Below are positions 1-8,660 of a stretch of DNA of 64,000 nt, one piece after another. Source of the DNA: Mycolicibacterium poriferae (GTDB taxonomy: Bacteria > Actinomycetota > Actinomycetes > Mycobacteriales > Mycobacteriaceae). Numbering within the stretch: the first letter of the stretch is position 1; every line of letters begins with the position of its first letter. The stretch is taken from assembly GCF_010728325.1 (NCBI RefSeq), contig NZ_AP022570.1, positions 806,001-870,000 on the forward strand, written 5' to 3'. The notes below the pieces were generated by a model. That model was given only the letters and a program-made list of their open reading frames with translations. It was not told where the DNA came from and searched no databases. A program made the translations under genes and the position numbers.

Positions 1-1262
1 ACATCCGGGTCGGAGCACGGATCGTCGACGTCGCCGACAGGTTGGTGCCGCGACCCGGCGAGGATGTCTACGACGCGGCGGGCGGCACCGTGCTGCCCGG
101 GTTGCACGACCACCACCTGCACATCCGCGCGGCCGCGGCGGCGATGACGTCGGTGCATGTCGGCCCCGAGGTGGTGCGGAACCTCGACGATCTGCGCCGG
201 CTGCTCACGGGGGCACCCGTCGGTGCCGACGGCTGGATTCGGGCGGTCGGCTATCACGACGCCGGCGCAGGCGAACTCGACCGCGGGGTGCTCGACGCGG
301 CTGGCCCGCCTGTGCCGGTGCGGGTGCAGCACCGCAGCGGCGTGCTGTGGGCGGTGAATTCGGCTGGGCTGCAACGGCTCGGGCTGCCCGGGCATCCCGA
401 CGGCCGGCTGCGCAGCGCCGACATCTCGTGGTCGGCGGCGCTGCCGCGCACCGAGCCGGACCTGGCGCAGTTCAGCAACCGCTTGAGCGGTTACGGTGTC
501 ACCGGTCTGACCGACGCGACGCCCGATCTCGGTGCCGCGGACGCGGCGGTGATGGCCGAGGCGCGCCGGCGCGGGGACTTGCGTCAGGGCGTGCACCTTC
601 TGGCGCCGGGCAAGAGAATCCTGCACGACGACGGTCTCGATCTCGACGAGCTCACCCGGTGGGTGGGTGACCGGCATGCCGAGAATGTGCCTGTCGCGCT
701 GCACTGCGTCACCGCCGCGCAGCTGATCGTGGCGTTGGCGGCGCTGCGCAGCGCCGGCCGGCACCCAGCCGACCGCATCGAGCACGCCGCGACCGTGCCC
801 GACGACGCCGTCGCCGAGCTGGCCGCCGCCGGGGTCACCGTGGTGACGCAGCCGAACTTCGTCGCCGAGCGTGGCGATCAGTACCTGGTCGATGTTCCGG
901 CCGCACAACATCATGAGCTGTGGCGGGTGGCCACGCTGACCCGCGCCGGGGTTCCGGTCGCGCTGTCGACCGATGCACCGTTCGGCGATGCCGACCCGTG
1001 GGCGGCGATGCGCGCGGCGGTCCACCGACGCACCCCCGGTGGCGCCGTCCTGGGCCCGCGGGAAAGGATTTCGGCGCAAGCGGCGTTGACGATGTTCCTC
1101 GGCACCGCACAAGCGCCACTGTCCCCACGCCGGGTCTGCCCCGACGCCCCGGCAGATCTCTGTGTGCTGTCGGAGCCACCCGCGACTGTGCTCGGTGAAC
1201 TCGACGCCGGCCTGGTCGCGGCGACGGTGCTCGCGGGTGAGCTCGTGCTCGACCGCGGCTGA
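1..1262 (+). CDS. Amidohydrolase family 3 protein, 5' end cut by window
   Basis: A metal-dependent amidohydrolase; the substrate cannot be inferred. The frame is open from base 3, reading IRVGARIVDVADRLVPRPGE, so the true start lies before the window and the GTG at 42 is probably internal. Motifs seen: an HxH-type metal site in LPGLHDHHLHI, a later metal-site His region in ALHCVTAAQ, then RIEHAA and STDAPFGDADPW, the order typical of YtcJ-like (amidohydrolase 3) enzymes. There is no signal peptide in the visible part. The gene ends 5 bp before the convergent esterase stop. The family is well supported; the function is not. Confidence 0.85.
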   Translation, partial: IRVGARIVDVADRLVPRPGEDVYDAAGGTVLPGLHDHHLHIRAAAAAMTSVHVGPEVVRNLDDLRRLLTGAPVGADGWIRAVGYHDAGAGELDRGVLDAAGPPVPVRVQHRSGVLWAVNSAGLQRLGLPGHPDGRLRSADISWSAALPRTEPDLAQFSNRLSGYGVTGLTDATPDLGAADAAVMAEARRRGDLRQGVHLLAPGKRILHDDGLDLDELTRWVGDRHAENVPVALHCVTAAQLIVALAALRSAGRHPADRIEHAATVPDDAVAELAAAGVTVVTQPNFVAERGDQYLVDVPAAQHHELWRVATLTRAGVPVALSTDAPFGDADPWAAMRAAVHRRTPGGAVLGPRERISAQAALTMFLGTAQAPLSPRRVCPDAPADLCVLSEPPATVLGELDAGLVAATVLAGELVLDRG

Positions 1263-1267
1263 GTGTC

Positions 1268-2170
1268 TCAGGCCGCGGCCGGCGCGAAGGCGGTGGTGAG
1301 CATCGCGCACTGGCTTCGGAAGAACGACTGTGACACATCGGCTTTGGGGGTGATGCCGTCGAACCCGTGGAACGCTCCCTCGATCACCATGACCTCGCAG
1401 GCCACTCCGGCCGCGCGGAGGCGTTCGGCGTAGGCGAGGTCTTCGTCATGGAACAGATCGAACGTCCCCACGCCGATCCAGGCCGGGGGCAGCCCGGCCA
1501 GATCGTCGCGACGAGCGGGGACGGCTCGATCCGGATCGGCGTCGCCGAGGTAGGCGCGCCAACCGAACCGGTTGCTGGACTGGTTCCACAGCCGGTGCCC
1601 GGGATGATCCAGATCCTTGCGCAGCACGGTGCGATCGTCGAGCATCGGATACACCAGAAGTTGTGCGGCCACAGGGATCTCCCCGATATCGCGGGCGTGC
1701 AGTGCCAGGGCGGCAGCCAGTCCGCCACCCGCGCTGGCCCCACCGATCGCCACTCGGCCCGGATCCACCGCGGGCAGCGCGACCAACCAGCGCAGCGCTG
1801 CATAGCAGTCTTCGAGACCAGCCGGGTACGGGTGCTCCGGGGCCAGCCGATAGTCCACCGCCACCACCGTGGCACCGAGCTCGGCGGCGAACCGGCGGCA
1901 CAGCACGTCGTCCTGGGCGGCGTCGCCGATGACGTATCCGCCGCCGTGGATCCACAGCAGCGCGGGCCCCGGCCCGCTGCCGGTGGGCGGGCGGTGCAGG
2001 CGCACCTTGACTCCCGGCGCCAGGGTGAGCACCTCCACGCCCTTCGGTGGGTGGCGCCACATCATCCGGGTCGCGGCGCGGACGAACGGCAGCGTGACGG
2101 GGGTGATCATCTGCTTGGGGACGAGGCGGGCGCTGCGACGCAGCTCGGGGTGGAATTCGATGCTGGGCAC
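1268..2170 (-). CDS. Alpha/beta hydrolase, HSL family (LipW-like)
   Basis: Carboxylesterase or lipase of the hormone-sensitive-lipase family, about 300 residues. It shows the oxyanion-hole motif WIHGGGYVIGD, the nucleophile elbow GGASAGG and a C-terminal GAFHGFD carrying the catalytic His. The open frame continues upstream to 2548, but that part overlaps the divergent regulator and reads as low-complexity Arg/Pro/His. I chose the GTG at 2170 (VPSIEFHPELRR); a GTG at 2191 is the alternative, and neither has a clear ribosome site. M. tuberculosis has LipW near LipC, so this may be its counterpart, but intervening genes differ and I leave the symbol blank. Confidence 0.8.
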   Translation of the reverse strand: MPSIEFHPELRRSARLVPKQMITPVTLPFVRAATRMMWRHPPKGVEVLTLAPGVKVRLHRPPTGSGPGPALLWIHGGGYVIGDAAQDDVLCRRFAAELGATVVAVDYRLAPEHPYPAGLEDCYAALRWLVALPAVDPGRVAIGGASAGGGLAAALALHARDIGEIPVAAQLLVYPMLDDRTVLRKDLDHPGHRLWNQSSNRFGWRAYLGDADPDRAVPARRDDLAGLPPAWIGVGTFDLFHDEDLAYAERLRAAGVACEVMVIEGAFHGFDGITPKADVSQSFFRSQCAMLTTAFAPAAA

Positions 2171-2269
2171 CCGATAAGTATGCGCGGGCACGGCTGCCAC
2201 ACGGTGCGGTATCGCACTCGACCACCAGCACGGATGTCTGGGCCATTTGCTGGATGGCAGTATTGACGC

Positions 2270-5044
2270 GTGTTCCAGTATCCGGTGGGGCGGATTGTTG
2301 AATCCGAGAGGATTGCTGGATTCCTGCGTGCGGTCGAGTCGTGGCCCGCCGCACTGGTGCTCGACGGGGAAGCCGGCATCGGCAAGAGCACGGTGTGGGA
2401 GGCAGGTCTGCAGCGCGCCAGGGAGGCCGGCATGCATGTGCTGTCGGCGCGGGCGTGGGGAGCCGAGTCGGTGCGGGCCTGGGCGACGGTCGCCGAACTG
2501 CTGGCCGACGTCACGCCCGACATCGTCGCCGAACTGCCCGAGGTGCAACGCGGGGCGGTCACCGGCCTCCTGATGCGCGACCGGCTCGACGAGCCGGCGG
2601 ACCAGGCGCCCGTCGCGAACTCACAGGTGCTGGCCGCGGCGATGCTGTCGATCATCGACGCGCTCGAGCAGAGCGCGCCTGTCCTGATCGCGATCGACGA
2701 CCTGCAGTGGCTCGATCCCTCCAGCCAGGCGGTCATCGGATTCGTGGCGCGCCGTGTGCGGCGGCGCACGGCGCTGCTGCTCACCCATCGCACCGATGCC
2801 GACGCCGGGCACGCCTCGACCGCATGGCTGCATCTCGACAGCGTCAACGGGATCCAACGGATGCAGCTTCACCCGCTCACCCTGGGCGGCCTGCACGAGG
2901 TCATCGCCCAGCGACTCGGCAGGTCCTTTCCCCGGCCGACGGTGGTACGCATCGCCGACGTCTCGGGCGGAAACCCTTTCTATGCACTCGAACTCGCTCG
3001 CGCGCTCGGCAACCAACCCTTGCGCAGCGACACCGAACTCCCCACGTCGCTGGCCGAGCTGGTGCGCCTGCGGGTCGGTGCGCTGAGCGACGAGGTCCGC
3101 GCCGTCCTGCTGGTGACCGCCAGCACGTCCGACCCGACCGTCGAGATGATCTCCGCGGCCATGGGGGCGAGTGTCGAGCGCACCGTCGAGCTGTTGGAGA
3201 GCAGCGAGGGGGCGGGGGTGGTCACCGTGATCGGGAACAGGGTGAGGTTCAACCACCCGCTGCTCGCCCGGGGCGTCTACACCGATGCCGAGCCGCGGCA
3301 GCGACGGCAGGTACACCGGCGTCTGGCCGACCTGGTCGCCGAAACCGAGCTGCGGGCACGTCACCTCGCCCTGGCCGCCACGACCGCCGACCCGGTCACC
3401 CTGGCCGCGCTGGACCAGGCCGCCGCCGTGGCGCGGCACCGCGGAGCTCCCGCGGAGGCCGCCGAACTGCTCGAGCTCGCCATCGGGCTGGGCGCCGACA
3501 GTGCCCAGCGCCGAATCCAAGCTGCCGACAATCACATTCGTGCCGGCGACACCGGGACCGCGTCGTCGATCCTCGCTCCGGCCATCGAGCGGTCGGCGCC
3601 CGGCGTCACCAGATCGGTCGCGTACCTGTTGCGCTCGGCCGTGCTCATCCACACCCAGGGTTATCTGCGAGGCATCGACGACCTGCAGAGTGCGTTGGCC
3701 GATGCCTCCGGTGATGCGATGCTGACGGCGTTCGTCCGGACGATGCTGGCGTTTGCGCAGGTACGCGCGGATCTGTACGACGAAGCGACAGCGAACGCGC
3801 GGGAAGCGTTGGCCGAGGCGGAGCGGCTCGGGGTCGATCAGCTCATCAGCTCGGCGCTGGCCGTCAACGCGTGGATCGATTGCCTGTGCGGCAGAGACTA
3901 TGACCGGGCGGCCATGCGGCGGGCGCTGGAGTTGGAGGCGGTGGAACTCGATGCGCCGGTCACCTTGAGTGCCGGCGCCATCAACGCCGTGCTGCTGATA
4001 TGGACCGGCGAGGTCGAGGACGCGGCGGTGCAGCTGCAGGCCGTTCGGGACCGCCTGCTCGACCGTGGCGCCGACACCGAGATGCTCTGGGTGTCGCTGA
4101 ACGCCGTCATGCTCGGCATCCTGCGCGGCGATTACGCCGCGGCTGCGGCCGACGCCCGCGACACCGTCGAACGCGCCGAACGACTGGGCGGTGCGCACGT
4201 GATGAGCATTGCGCTGACGATGCGCGGTGCCGTGGCCGCCTACACCGGCGACGACGAGGCGGCCAGAACGGATCTGCGCACGGCGCTCGAACTGGCGAAC
4301 AGTTGCCGGTCCCCGTATGCCGATCTCGCCTCGGCGCTGCTGGCTTTCCTCGAGGTGTCGGTAGGGGCGTACGAGGCCGCGCTGGACACGTTGGAGCCGA
4401 TGCTGCGGGTCTTCGACACCGTTCCCGGCGCTGAGTTCGCCAGCAAGGGGTACCTGCCCGACGCGGTGGAGGCCCTGGTGGCGGTCGGCCGGTGGGAGCA
4501 GGCCGAACCGCTGGCAGCGGCCCTGGAAGACACCGGCCGTCGATTCCATCGGCCCTGGCAGCTGGCGGTGGGTGCGCGGTGCCGCAGCATGGTGCTGCTG
4601 GCGGCGGGCAAGGTGGTCGAGGCCGAAGCGGCCGCCGCCGAGGCGATGAGGCACCACCAGCGCCTCGCCATGCCCTTCGAACGGGCGCGGACGCAGCTGG
4701 TGTGTGCTCAGATTCAGCGCCGCCGGCGCCGTAGACGAGCGGCGGAAGCGCAGTTCGCCGAGGCGCTGGGCACCTTCGAGCGGCTCGGCGCGGCGCTGTG
4801 GGCCCGCCGGGCCGAAGCCGGGGCGGGGCCGGTGGGCGTCGATGCGGATGCCGGGCGCGCCTTGACCGGCACGGAGCGGCGCATCGCCGAGCTCGCCGCG
4901 TCAGGCCTGACGAACCGGGAGATGGCCGCAGAGCTGTACGTCAGCCCGAAGACCGTTGAGGCCCACCTGACCCAGGTCTACCGCAAGCTGGGTATCCGCT
5001 CGCGTGCCGAGCTCGGTCGCGTCATGGGCCGCTCGGCCCGGTGA
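2270..5044 (+). CDS. LuxR-family regulator with AAA-type ATPase (LAL/MalT class)
   Basis: Large ATP-binding transcription factor of 924 residues with a GTG start. The N-terminal part carries a Walker A motif DGEAGIGKST near residue 35 and a Walker B region IAIDDLQWLD near 140. The middle is a long helical, TPR-like stretch. The C-terminus is a LuxR DNA-binding domain (LTGTERRIAELAASG, then SPKTVEAHLTQVYRKL) at about 860-920. Proteins of this class usually sense an inducer through the middle region and activate nearby genes. It is divergent from the esterase and convergent with the fused acyl-CoA dehydrogenase 13 bp away, so either could be a target; this is inference only. Confidence 0.88.
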   Translation: MFQYPVGRIVESERIAGFLRAVESWPAALVLDGEAGIGKSTVWEAGLQRAREAGMHVLSARAWGAESVRAWATVAELLADVTPDIVAELPEVQRGAVTGLLMRDRLDEPADQAPVANSQVLAAAMLSIIDALEQSAPVLIAIDDLQWLDPSSQAVIGFVARRVRRRTALLLTHRTDADAGHASTAWLHLDSVNGIQRMQLHPLTLGGLHEVIAQRLGRSFPRPTVVRIADVSGGNPFYALELARALGNQPLRSDTELPTSLAELVRLRVGALSDEVRAVLLVTASTSDPTVEMISAAMGASVERTVELLESSEGAGVVTVIGNRVRFNHPLLARGVYTDAEPRQRRQVHRRLADLVAETELRARHLALAATTADPVTLAALDQAAAVARHRGAPAEAAELLELAIGLGADSAQRRIQAADNHIRAGDTGTASSILAPAIERSAPGVTRSVAYLLRSAVLIHTQGYLRGIDDLQSALADASGDAMLTAFVRTMLAFAQVRADLYDEATANAREALAEAERLGVDQLISSALAVNAWIDCLCGRDYDRAAMRRALELEAVELDAPVTLSAGAINAVLLIWTGEVEDAAVQLQAVRDRLLDRGADTEMLWVSLNAVMLGILRGDYAAAAADARDTVERAERLGGAHVMSIALTMRGAVAAYTGDDEAARTDLRTALELANSCRSPYADLASALLAFLEVSVGAYEAALDTLEPMLRVFDTVPGAEFASKGYLPDAVEALVAVGRWEQAEPLAAALEDTGRRFHRPWQLAVGARCRSMVLLAAGKVVEAEAAAAEAMRHHQRLAMPFERARTQLVCAQIQRRRRRRRAAEAQFAEALGTFERLGAALWARRAEAGAGPVGVDADAGRALTGTERRIAELAASGLTNREMAAELYVSPKTVEAHLTQVYRKLGIRSRAELGRVMGRSAR

Positions 5045-5057
5045 GTACTCCGAATGT

Positions 5058-7247
5058 TCACCGCAGCAGGGGATCTCGGGGCAGACCCAGGATCCGTTCG
5101 GCGATCGTGTTGCGGGTGATCTCCGAGGTGCCCCCGGCGATCGTCATGGCACGATTGCCCAGGTAGCTCAGCGTCAACTGCGGTGTTCGACCAGCAATGG
5201 CGGCGGTGCCGGCCAGCTCGAACGCCAGCTCGGTGAGCCGCTGCCCGGACTCGGCGACCAGCAGTTTCGTCACGTTGCCTTCCGGGCCAGGTTCGGCACC
5301 GGCGATCGCGCGGGTGGCGCGGCGCAAATTGAGCAGCCGCAGGGTGTGGATCTCGGCGATGACCTCACCGGCCTGCCGTACGTACCGCGCGGCCGTCTCG
5401 GGTGCGCTGTCGAGCAACGTGACCAGGTGATCGGGCGTGGTCCCGGTCGGCGCGCCCGATCCGCCGCCGATCGAGATGCGCTCGTTGCCCAGGGTCGCGC
5501 GGGCCACCAGCCAGCCCTTGTTGACGTCGCCGACCACATCGGAGTCGGGAACGAACACGTCGTCGAAGAACACCTCGTTGAAGTGGGAGTCCCCGGTGAT
5601 GCCCCGCAGTGGGTTGACCGTGACGCCCTCGGCGCCCATGTCGATCGCCATCATCGTCACGCCGGCGTGCTTGGCGGCATCGGGATCGGTGCGGACGGTG
5701 GCCAGCCCCCATTGGCACAGGTGGGCCAGGCTGGTCCAGACCTTCTGGCCGGTGACGCGCCAACCGCCGTCCACTCGTTTCGCCGAGGTGCGCACCGCGG
5801 CAGCATCGGATCCTGCACCGGGTTCGGAGAACAGCTGGCACCACATGACCTGCCCCCGCAACACCGGCTCGACCCAGCGTTCACGTTGGTCCTCGGTACC
5901 GGCCTGGGCAATGGTCAGCGCGACCCACCCGGTGATTCCCATGTCCGGGCGCTCGACTCCGGCGAACTCCTCCTCGATGACGAGCTGTTCGAGCACGGTG
6001 GCGCCCCGCCCCCACGGCTGCGGCCAGTGCGGGACCAGATAGCCGGAGTCGACCAGGAAATCGCGCTGTTGTTCGGCCGGAAACGCGCGGACTCGGGCCG
6101 CGGCTTCTCGCGCCGCAGCTCGATGGTCCTCGGCTTCCGGGGGCAGTGTGAACGAGGCGCCGTGCGCCTGGCCGCTGCGCCGGCCCTCCACCACGTCGAC
6201 CAGCGGGTCGCCGCCGTCGGCCATCAATGCCGCGAGCGTGCGCGCCCGGCGCAGATACAGGTGTGCGTCGTGCTCCCAGGTGTAGCCGATGCCGCCATGC
6301 AGCTGGATGTTGTTCTGCGTGGTGGACACCTGCGCGCGGATCGCCAGAGCGGCGGCGACAGCAGCGGCGAACCAGGCGCTGTCGAGGTCGTCGGCGCGGG
6401 CGGCGTCCCACGTGGCGGCCGTGGCGACCTCGACGTCGACGAGCATGTTGGCTGCGTGGTGTTTGACCGCCTGGAAGGTGCCGATGGTCCTGCCGAACTG
6501 TTCGCGGACCTTGGCGTAGTCGACCGCCATCTGCAGCGCGGCCCACCCGACACCCACCGCCTCGGCGGCGGTCAGGATGCGCCACACGGTCCTGGCGTTG
6601 CGTGCCGCCCCCCGCAGCACCCGGTCCTGGGGCACGGCCACCCCGCGCAGGGTCACCGAGCCCAGGCTGCGGGTGGTGTCCAGGGAATCCAGTGCTGTGA
6701 CGGTGACGCCGTCGGCGGCGGCGTCGACGACCACCAGATCGTCGCCGGCGGTCAGGACCAGCAGGTCGGCGTCGGGCGCGCCCAGTACGGTCGGTTGCTC
6801 GCCGGTGGCGACGTGGTCGGCGCCCACGGCGACGGTCCCGGCCACGCCGAGGGCCGCGACTGTCTGACCGTTCGCAAGTGACGGGAGTAGTTGGGCGGCA
6901 ACGGTGTCGGGCGCATACCGGTCGAGGACCACCGCTGCGCAGACGGTGGGGAGGAATGGTCCGGGTGCCAGGTGACGGCCCAGGCACTCCAGCACCACGG
7001 CCACCTCGCCGAGCCCGAACCCCGACCCGCCGTGGTCTTCGGCAACCGCCAGCCCGGTCCAGCCGAGTTCGCTTGCTGCCGACCAGATGTCGGCCGGATG
7101 CGTCGTGCCGCCGGCCAGCGTCGACCGCGCCTGCGCGAGGGCATCCAGCCGCGCCAGTTGCCCGGAGACGGCCTCGGCCAGGTCCTGGTGTTCTTCGGTG
7201 ATGGCAAGCGCGGACGTTTCCGCGACGGTCGGCGAGGTTCTGGCCAC
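5058..7247 (-). CDS. Fused double acyl-CoA dehydrogenase (FadE6/FadE34 type)
   Basis: Two acyl-CoA dehydrogenase domains in one chain of 729 residues, similar in length to M. tuberculosis FadE6, FadE22 and FadE34. The N-terminal domain ends with QLHGGIGYTWEHDAHLY. The C-terminal domain carries the flavin/substrate signature CQLFSEPGAGSD and the closing signature GGTSEITRNTIAERILGLPR. Such fusions replace the two-subunit enzymes that act on bulky or steroid side-chain CoA esters; the exact substrate is not visible. The open frame could begin at a TTG at 7283. I prefer the GTG at 7247 because GAAGAGGG sits about 7 bases before it. An inverted repeat lies between the two candidate starts. Confidence 0.87.
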   Translation of the reverse strand: MARTSPTVAETSALAITEEHQDLAEAVSGQLARLDALAQARSTLAGGTTHPADIWSAASELGWTGLAVAEDHGGSGFGLGEVAVVLECLGRHLAPGPFLPTVCAAVVLDRYAPDTVAAQLLPSLANGQTVAALGVAGTVAVGADHVATGEQPTVLGAPDADLLVLTAGDDLVVVDAAADGVTVTALDSLDTTRSLGSVTLRGVAVPQDRVLRGAARNARTVWRILTAAEAVGVGWAALQMAVDYAKVREQFGRTIGTFQAVKHHAANMLVDVEVATAATWDAARADDLDSAWFAAAVAAALAIRAQVSTTQNNIQLHGGIGYTWEHDAHLYLRRARTLAALMADGGDPLVDVVEGRRSGQAHGASFTLPPEAEDHRAAAREAAARVRAFPAEQQRDFLVDSGYLVPHWPQPWGRGATVLEQLVIEEEFAGVERPDMGITGWVALTIAQAGTEDQRERWVEPVLRGQVMWCQLFSEPGAGSDAAAVRTSAKRVDGGWRVTGQKVWTSLAHLCQWGLATVRTDPDAAKHAGVTMMAIDMGAEGVTVNPLRGITGDSHFNEVFFDDVFVPDSDVVGDVNKGWLVARATLGNERISIGGGSGAPTGTTPDHLVTLLDSAPETAARYVRQAGEVIAEIHTLRLLNLRRATRAIAGAEPGPEGNVTKLLVAESGQRLTELAFELAGTAAIAGRTPQLTLSYLGNRAMTIAGGTSEITRNTIAERILGLPRDPLLR

Positions 7248-7268
7248 GTTGACACCCTCTTCGGTGAA

Positions 7269-7285
7269 GTTGACAGTCGTCAACT
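7269..7285 (-). promoter_or_regulatory. Candidate operator and -10 box of the fused acyl-CoA dehydrogenase
   Basis: Perfect inverted repeat AGTTGAC-N4-GTCAACT. Immediately upstream on the minus strand is TAGCGT (bases 7292 to 7287), which fits the mycobacterial -10 consensus TANNNT and would place the transcription start inside the palindrome. The site is 22 bp upstream of the preferred GTG. The geometry fits a TetR- or GntR-type repressor; the regulator is unknown. Confidence 0.45.
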
Positions 7286-7404
7286 GACGCTATCGCGCAG
7301 GTCACGACCACGACCAGGGTGTGACCCACATCACCAAAAAGTAACGTCTGAAAAACAGTAGACAACTTGGGCCGGATTGTCTGTTTGGTATCCGGGGTAG
7401 GGGG

Positions 7405-7410
7405 TACGCT
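7405..7410 (+). promoter_or_regulatory. -10 box of a probable leaderless lipC transcript
   Basis: TACGCT fits TANNNT and ends six bases before the lipC ATG at 7417, so the predicted transcription start coincides with the start codon. No ribosome site is visible, consistent with a leaderless mRNA, which is common in mycobacteria. Confidence 0.4.
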
Positions 7411-7416
7411 CGCGCA

Positions 7417-8637
7417 ATGACGGAACGACCGGCCACCCGGTATCCCGGACCCACCCTGACTACCCGTTTGCACTGGTTGTTGAACGCGGGTCCGTCCGAT
7501 TACATGCTGGCGCTGAGCGTGGCGTCCGCGTCGCTGCCGGTCATCGGCAAACACCTTGAGCCGCTTGGCGCGTTGACGGCGGCAGGCGTGTGGGGCGCCA
7601 GGCACGCCCCCGACGTCGTCGGATCGCTGGCCAAGTCGCTGGTGGCGCCCAATGATGCCGAGAAGAAGCAGCAGGAACGGGACTGCACCAACGCCGTGAC
7701 GCAAGCCGCGCTGCGCGGACTGGTCTCTGCCAAGGACCTGGACATCGACTGGCCGCTGCCGGAACGGACGCCGCCGGTGTGGCGGATGCGCGACCACCGG
7801 CGTCACGTGCACAAGACGTCGGTGCGCTACGGACCGCGGCCGACCCAGCTGCTCGACGTGTGGCGCCGCGACGACCTGCCCGCCGACGCTCCGGTACTCA
7901 TCTTCGTGCCGGGTGGGGCCTGGGTGCACGGCAGCCGCATGTTGCAGGGCTACGCCCTGATGTCGCATCTGGCCCAGATGGGCTGGGTGTGTCTGTCCAT
8001 CGACTACCGCGTGGCTCCCCACAACCCGTGGCCGGCGCACATCACCGACGTGAAGACGGCGATCGCCTGGGCTCGCGCCAACGTCGACAAATACGGCGGT
8101 GACCGCAATTTCGTCGCCATCTCGGGGACCTCGGCCGGTGGGCACCTCGCTGCGCTGGCCGGGCTGACCGCCAACGACCCGGAGATGCAGGGCGAACTGC
8201 CGGAAGGCTCGGACACCTCCGTGGATGCCGTGATCGGCATCTACGGACGCTACGACTGGGAGGACAAGTCCACCGTGGAGCGGGTGCGCTTCATGGACTT
8301 CCTGGAGCGGGTCGTGGTGAAGCGCAAGTTCGACAAACACCCCGACGTGTTCCGCAAGGCCTCGCCGATGGCCAGGATCCACTCGGAGGCTCCGCCGTTC
8401 CTGGTGGTGCACGGAACCGGGGACAGCGTCATCCCCGTGGCGCAGGCCCGCAGCTTCGTCGAGCGGCTCAAAGAGGTGTCCCGATCGGTGGTCGGCTACG
8501 TCGAGCTACCCGGCGCCGGGCACGGTTTCGACATGACCGACGGGGCCCGCACCGGGGCGGCGTCGACCGCAATCGGATTGTTCCTCAACCATATTCACCG
8601 AAACAGAAGTCTTCTCGGAGCCAAAGAGGTTATATAG
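7417..8637 (+). CDS. lipC: Esterase/lipase LipC
   Basis: Alpha/beta hydrolase of 406 residues, matching M. tuberculosis LipC (Rv0220) along its length, including the characteristic end GAKEVI. Oxyanion region FVPGGAWVHGS near residue 165, nucleophile elbow SGTSAGGH with Ser at about 239, acid region PPFLVVHGTGDSVIP, and catalytic His in GAGHGFDM. LipC is known as a cell-surface-associated esterase of short-chain lipids. The WS/DGAT acyltransferase starts 23 bp downstream, as in M. tuberculosis, so the two are probably one transcript coupling ester hydrolysis with ester synthesis. A paralogue (LipO-like) lies 1.5 kb downstream on the other strand. Confidence 0.92.
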   Translation: MTERPATRYPGPTLTTRLHWLLNAGPSDYMLALSVASASLPVIGKHLEPLGALTAAGVWGARHAPDVVGSLAKSLVAPNDAEKKQQERDCTNAVTQAALRGLVSAKDLDIDWPLPERTPPVWRMRDHRRHVHKTSVRYGPRPTQLLDVWRRDDLPADAPVLIFVPGGAWVHGSRMLQGYALMSHLAQMGWVCLSIDYRVAPHNPWPAHITDVKTAIAWARANVDKYGGDRNFVAISGTSAGGHLAALAGLTANDPEMQGELPEGSDTSVDAVIGIYGRYDWEDKSTVERVRFMDFLERVVVKRKFDKHPDVFRKASPMARIHSEAPPFLVVHGTGDSVIPVAQARSFVERLKEVSRSVVGYVELPGAGHGFDMTDGARTGAASTAIGLFLNHIHRNRSLLGAKEVI

Positions 8638-8660
8638 GACGCCTCCAGGGAGGTGTCGCG

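Noticed and set aside
2171..2548. N-terminal extension of the HSL esterase
   Set aside because: It overlaps the divergent regulator's coding region and shows no esterase similarity; the homologous part begins near 2170.
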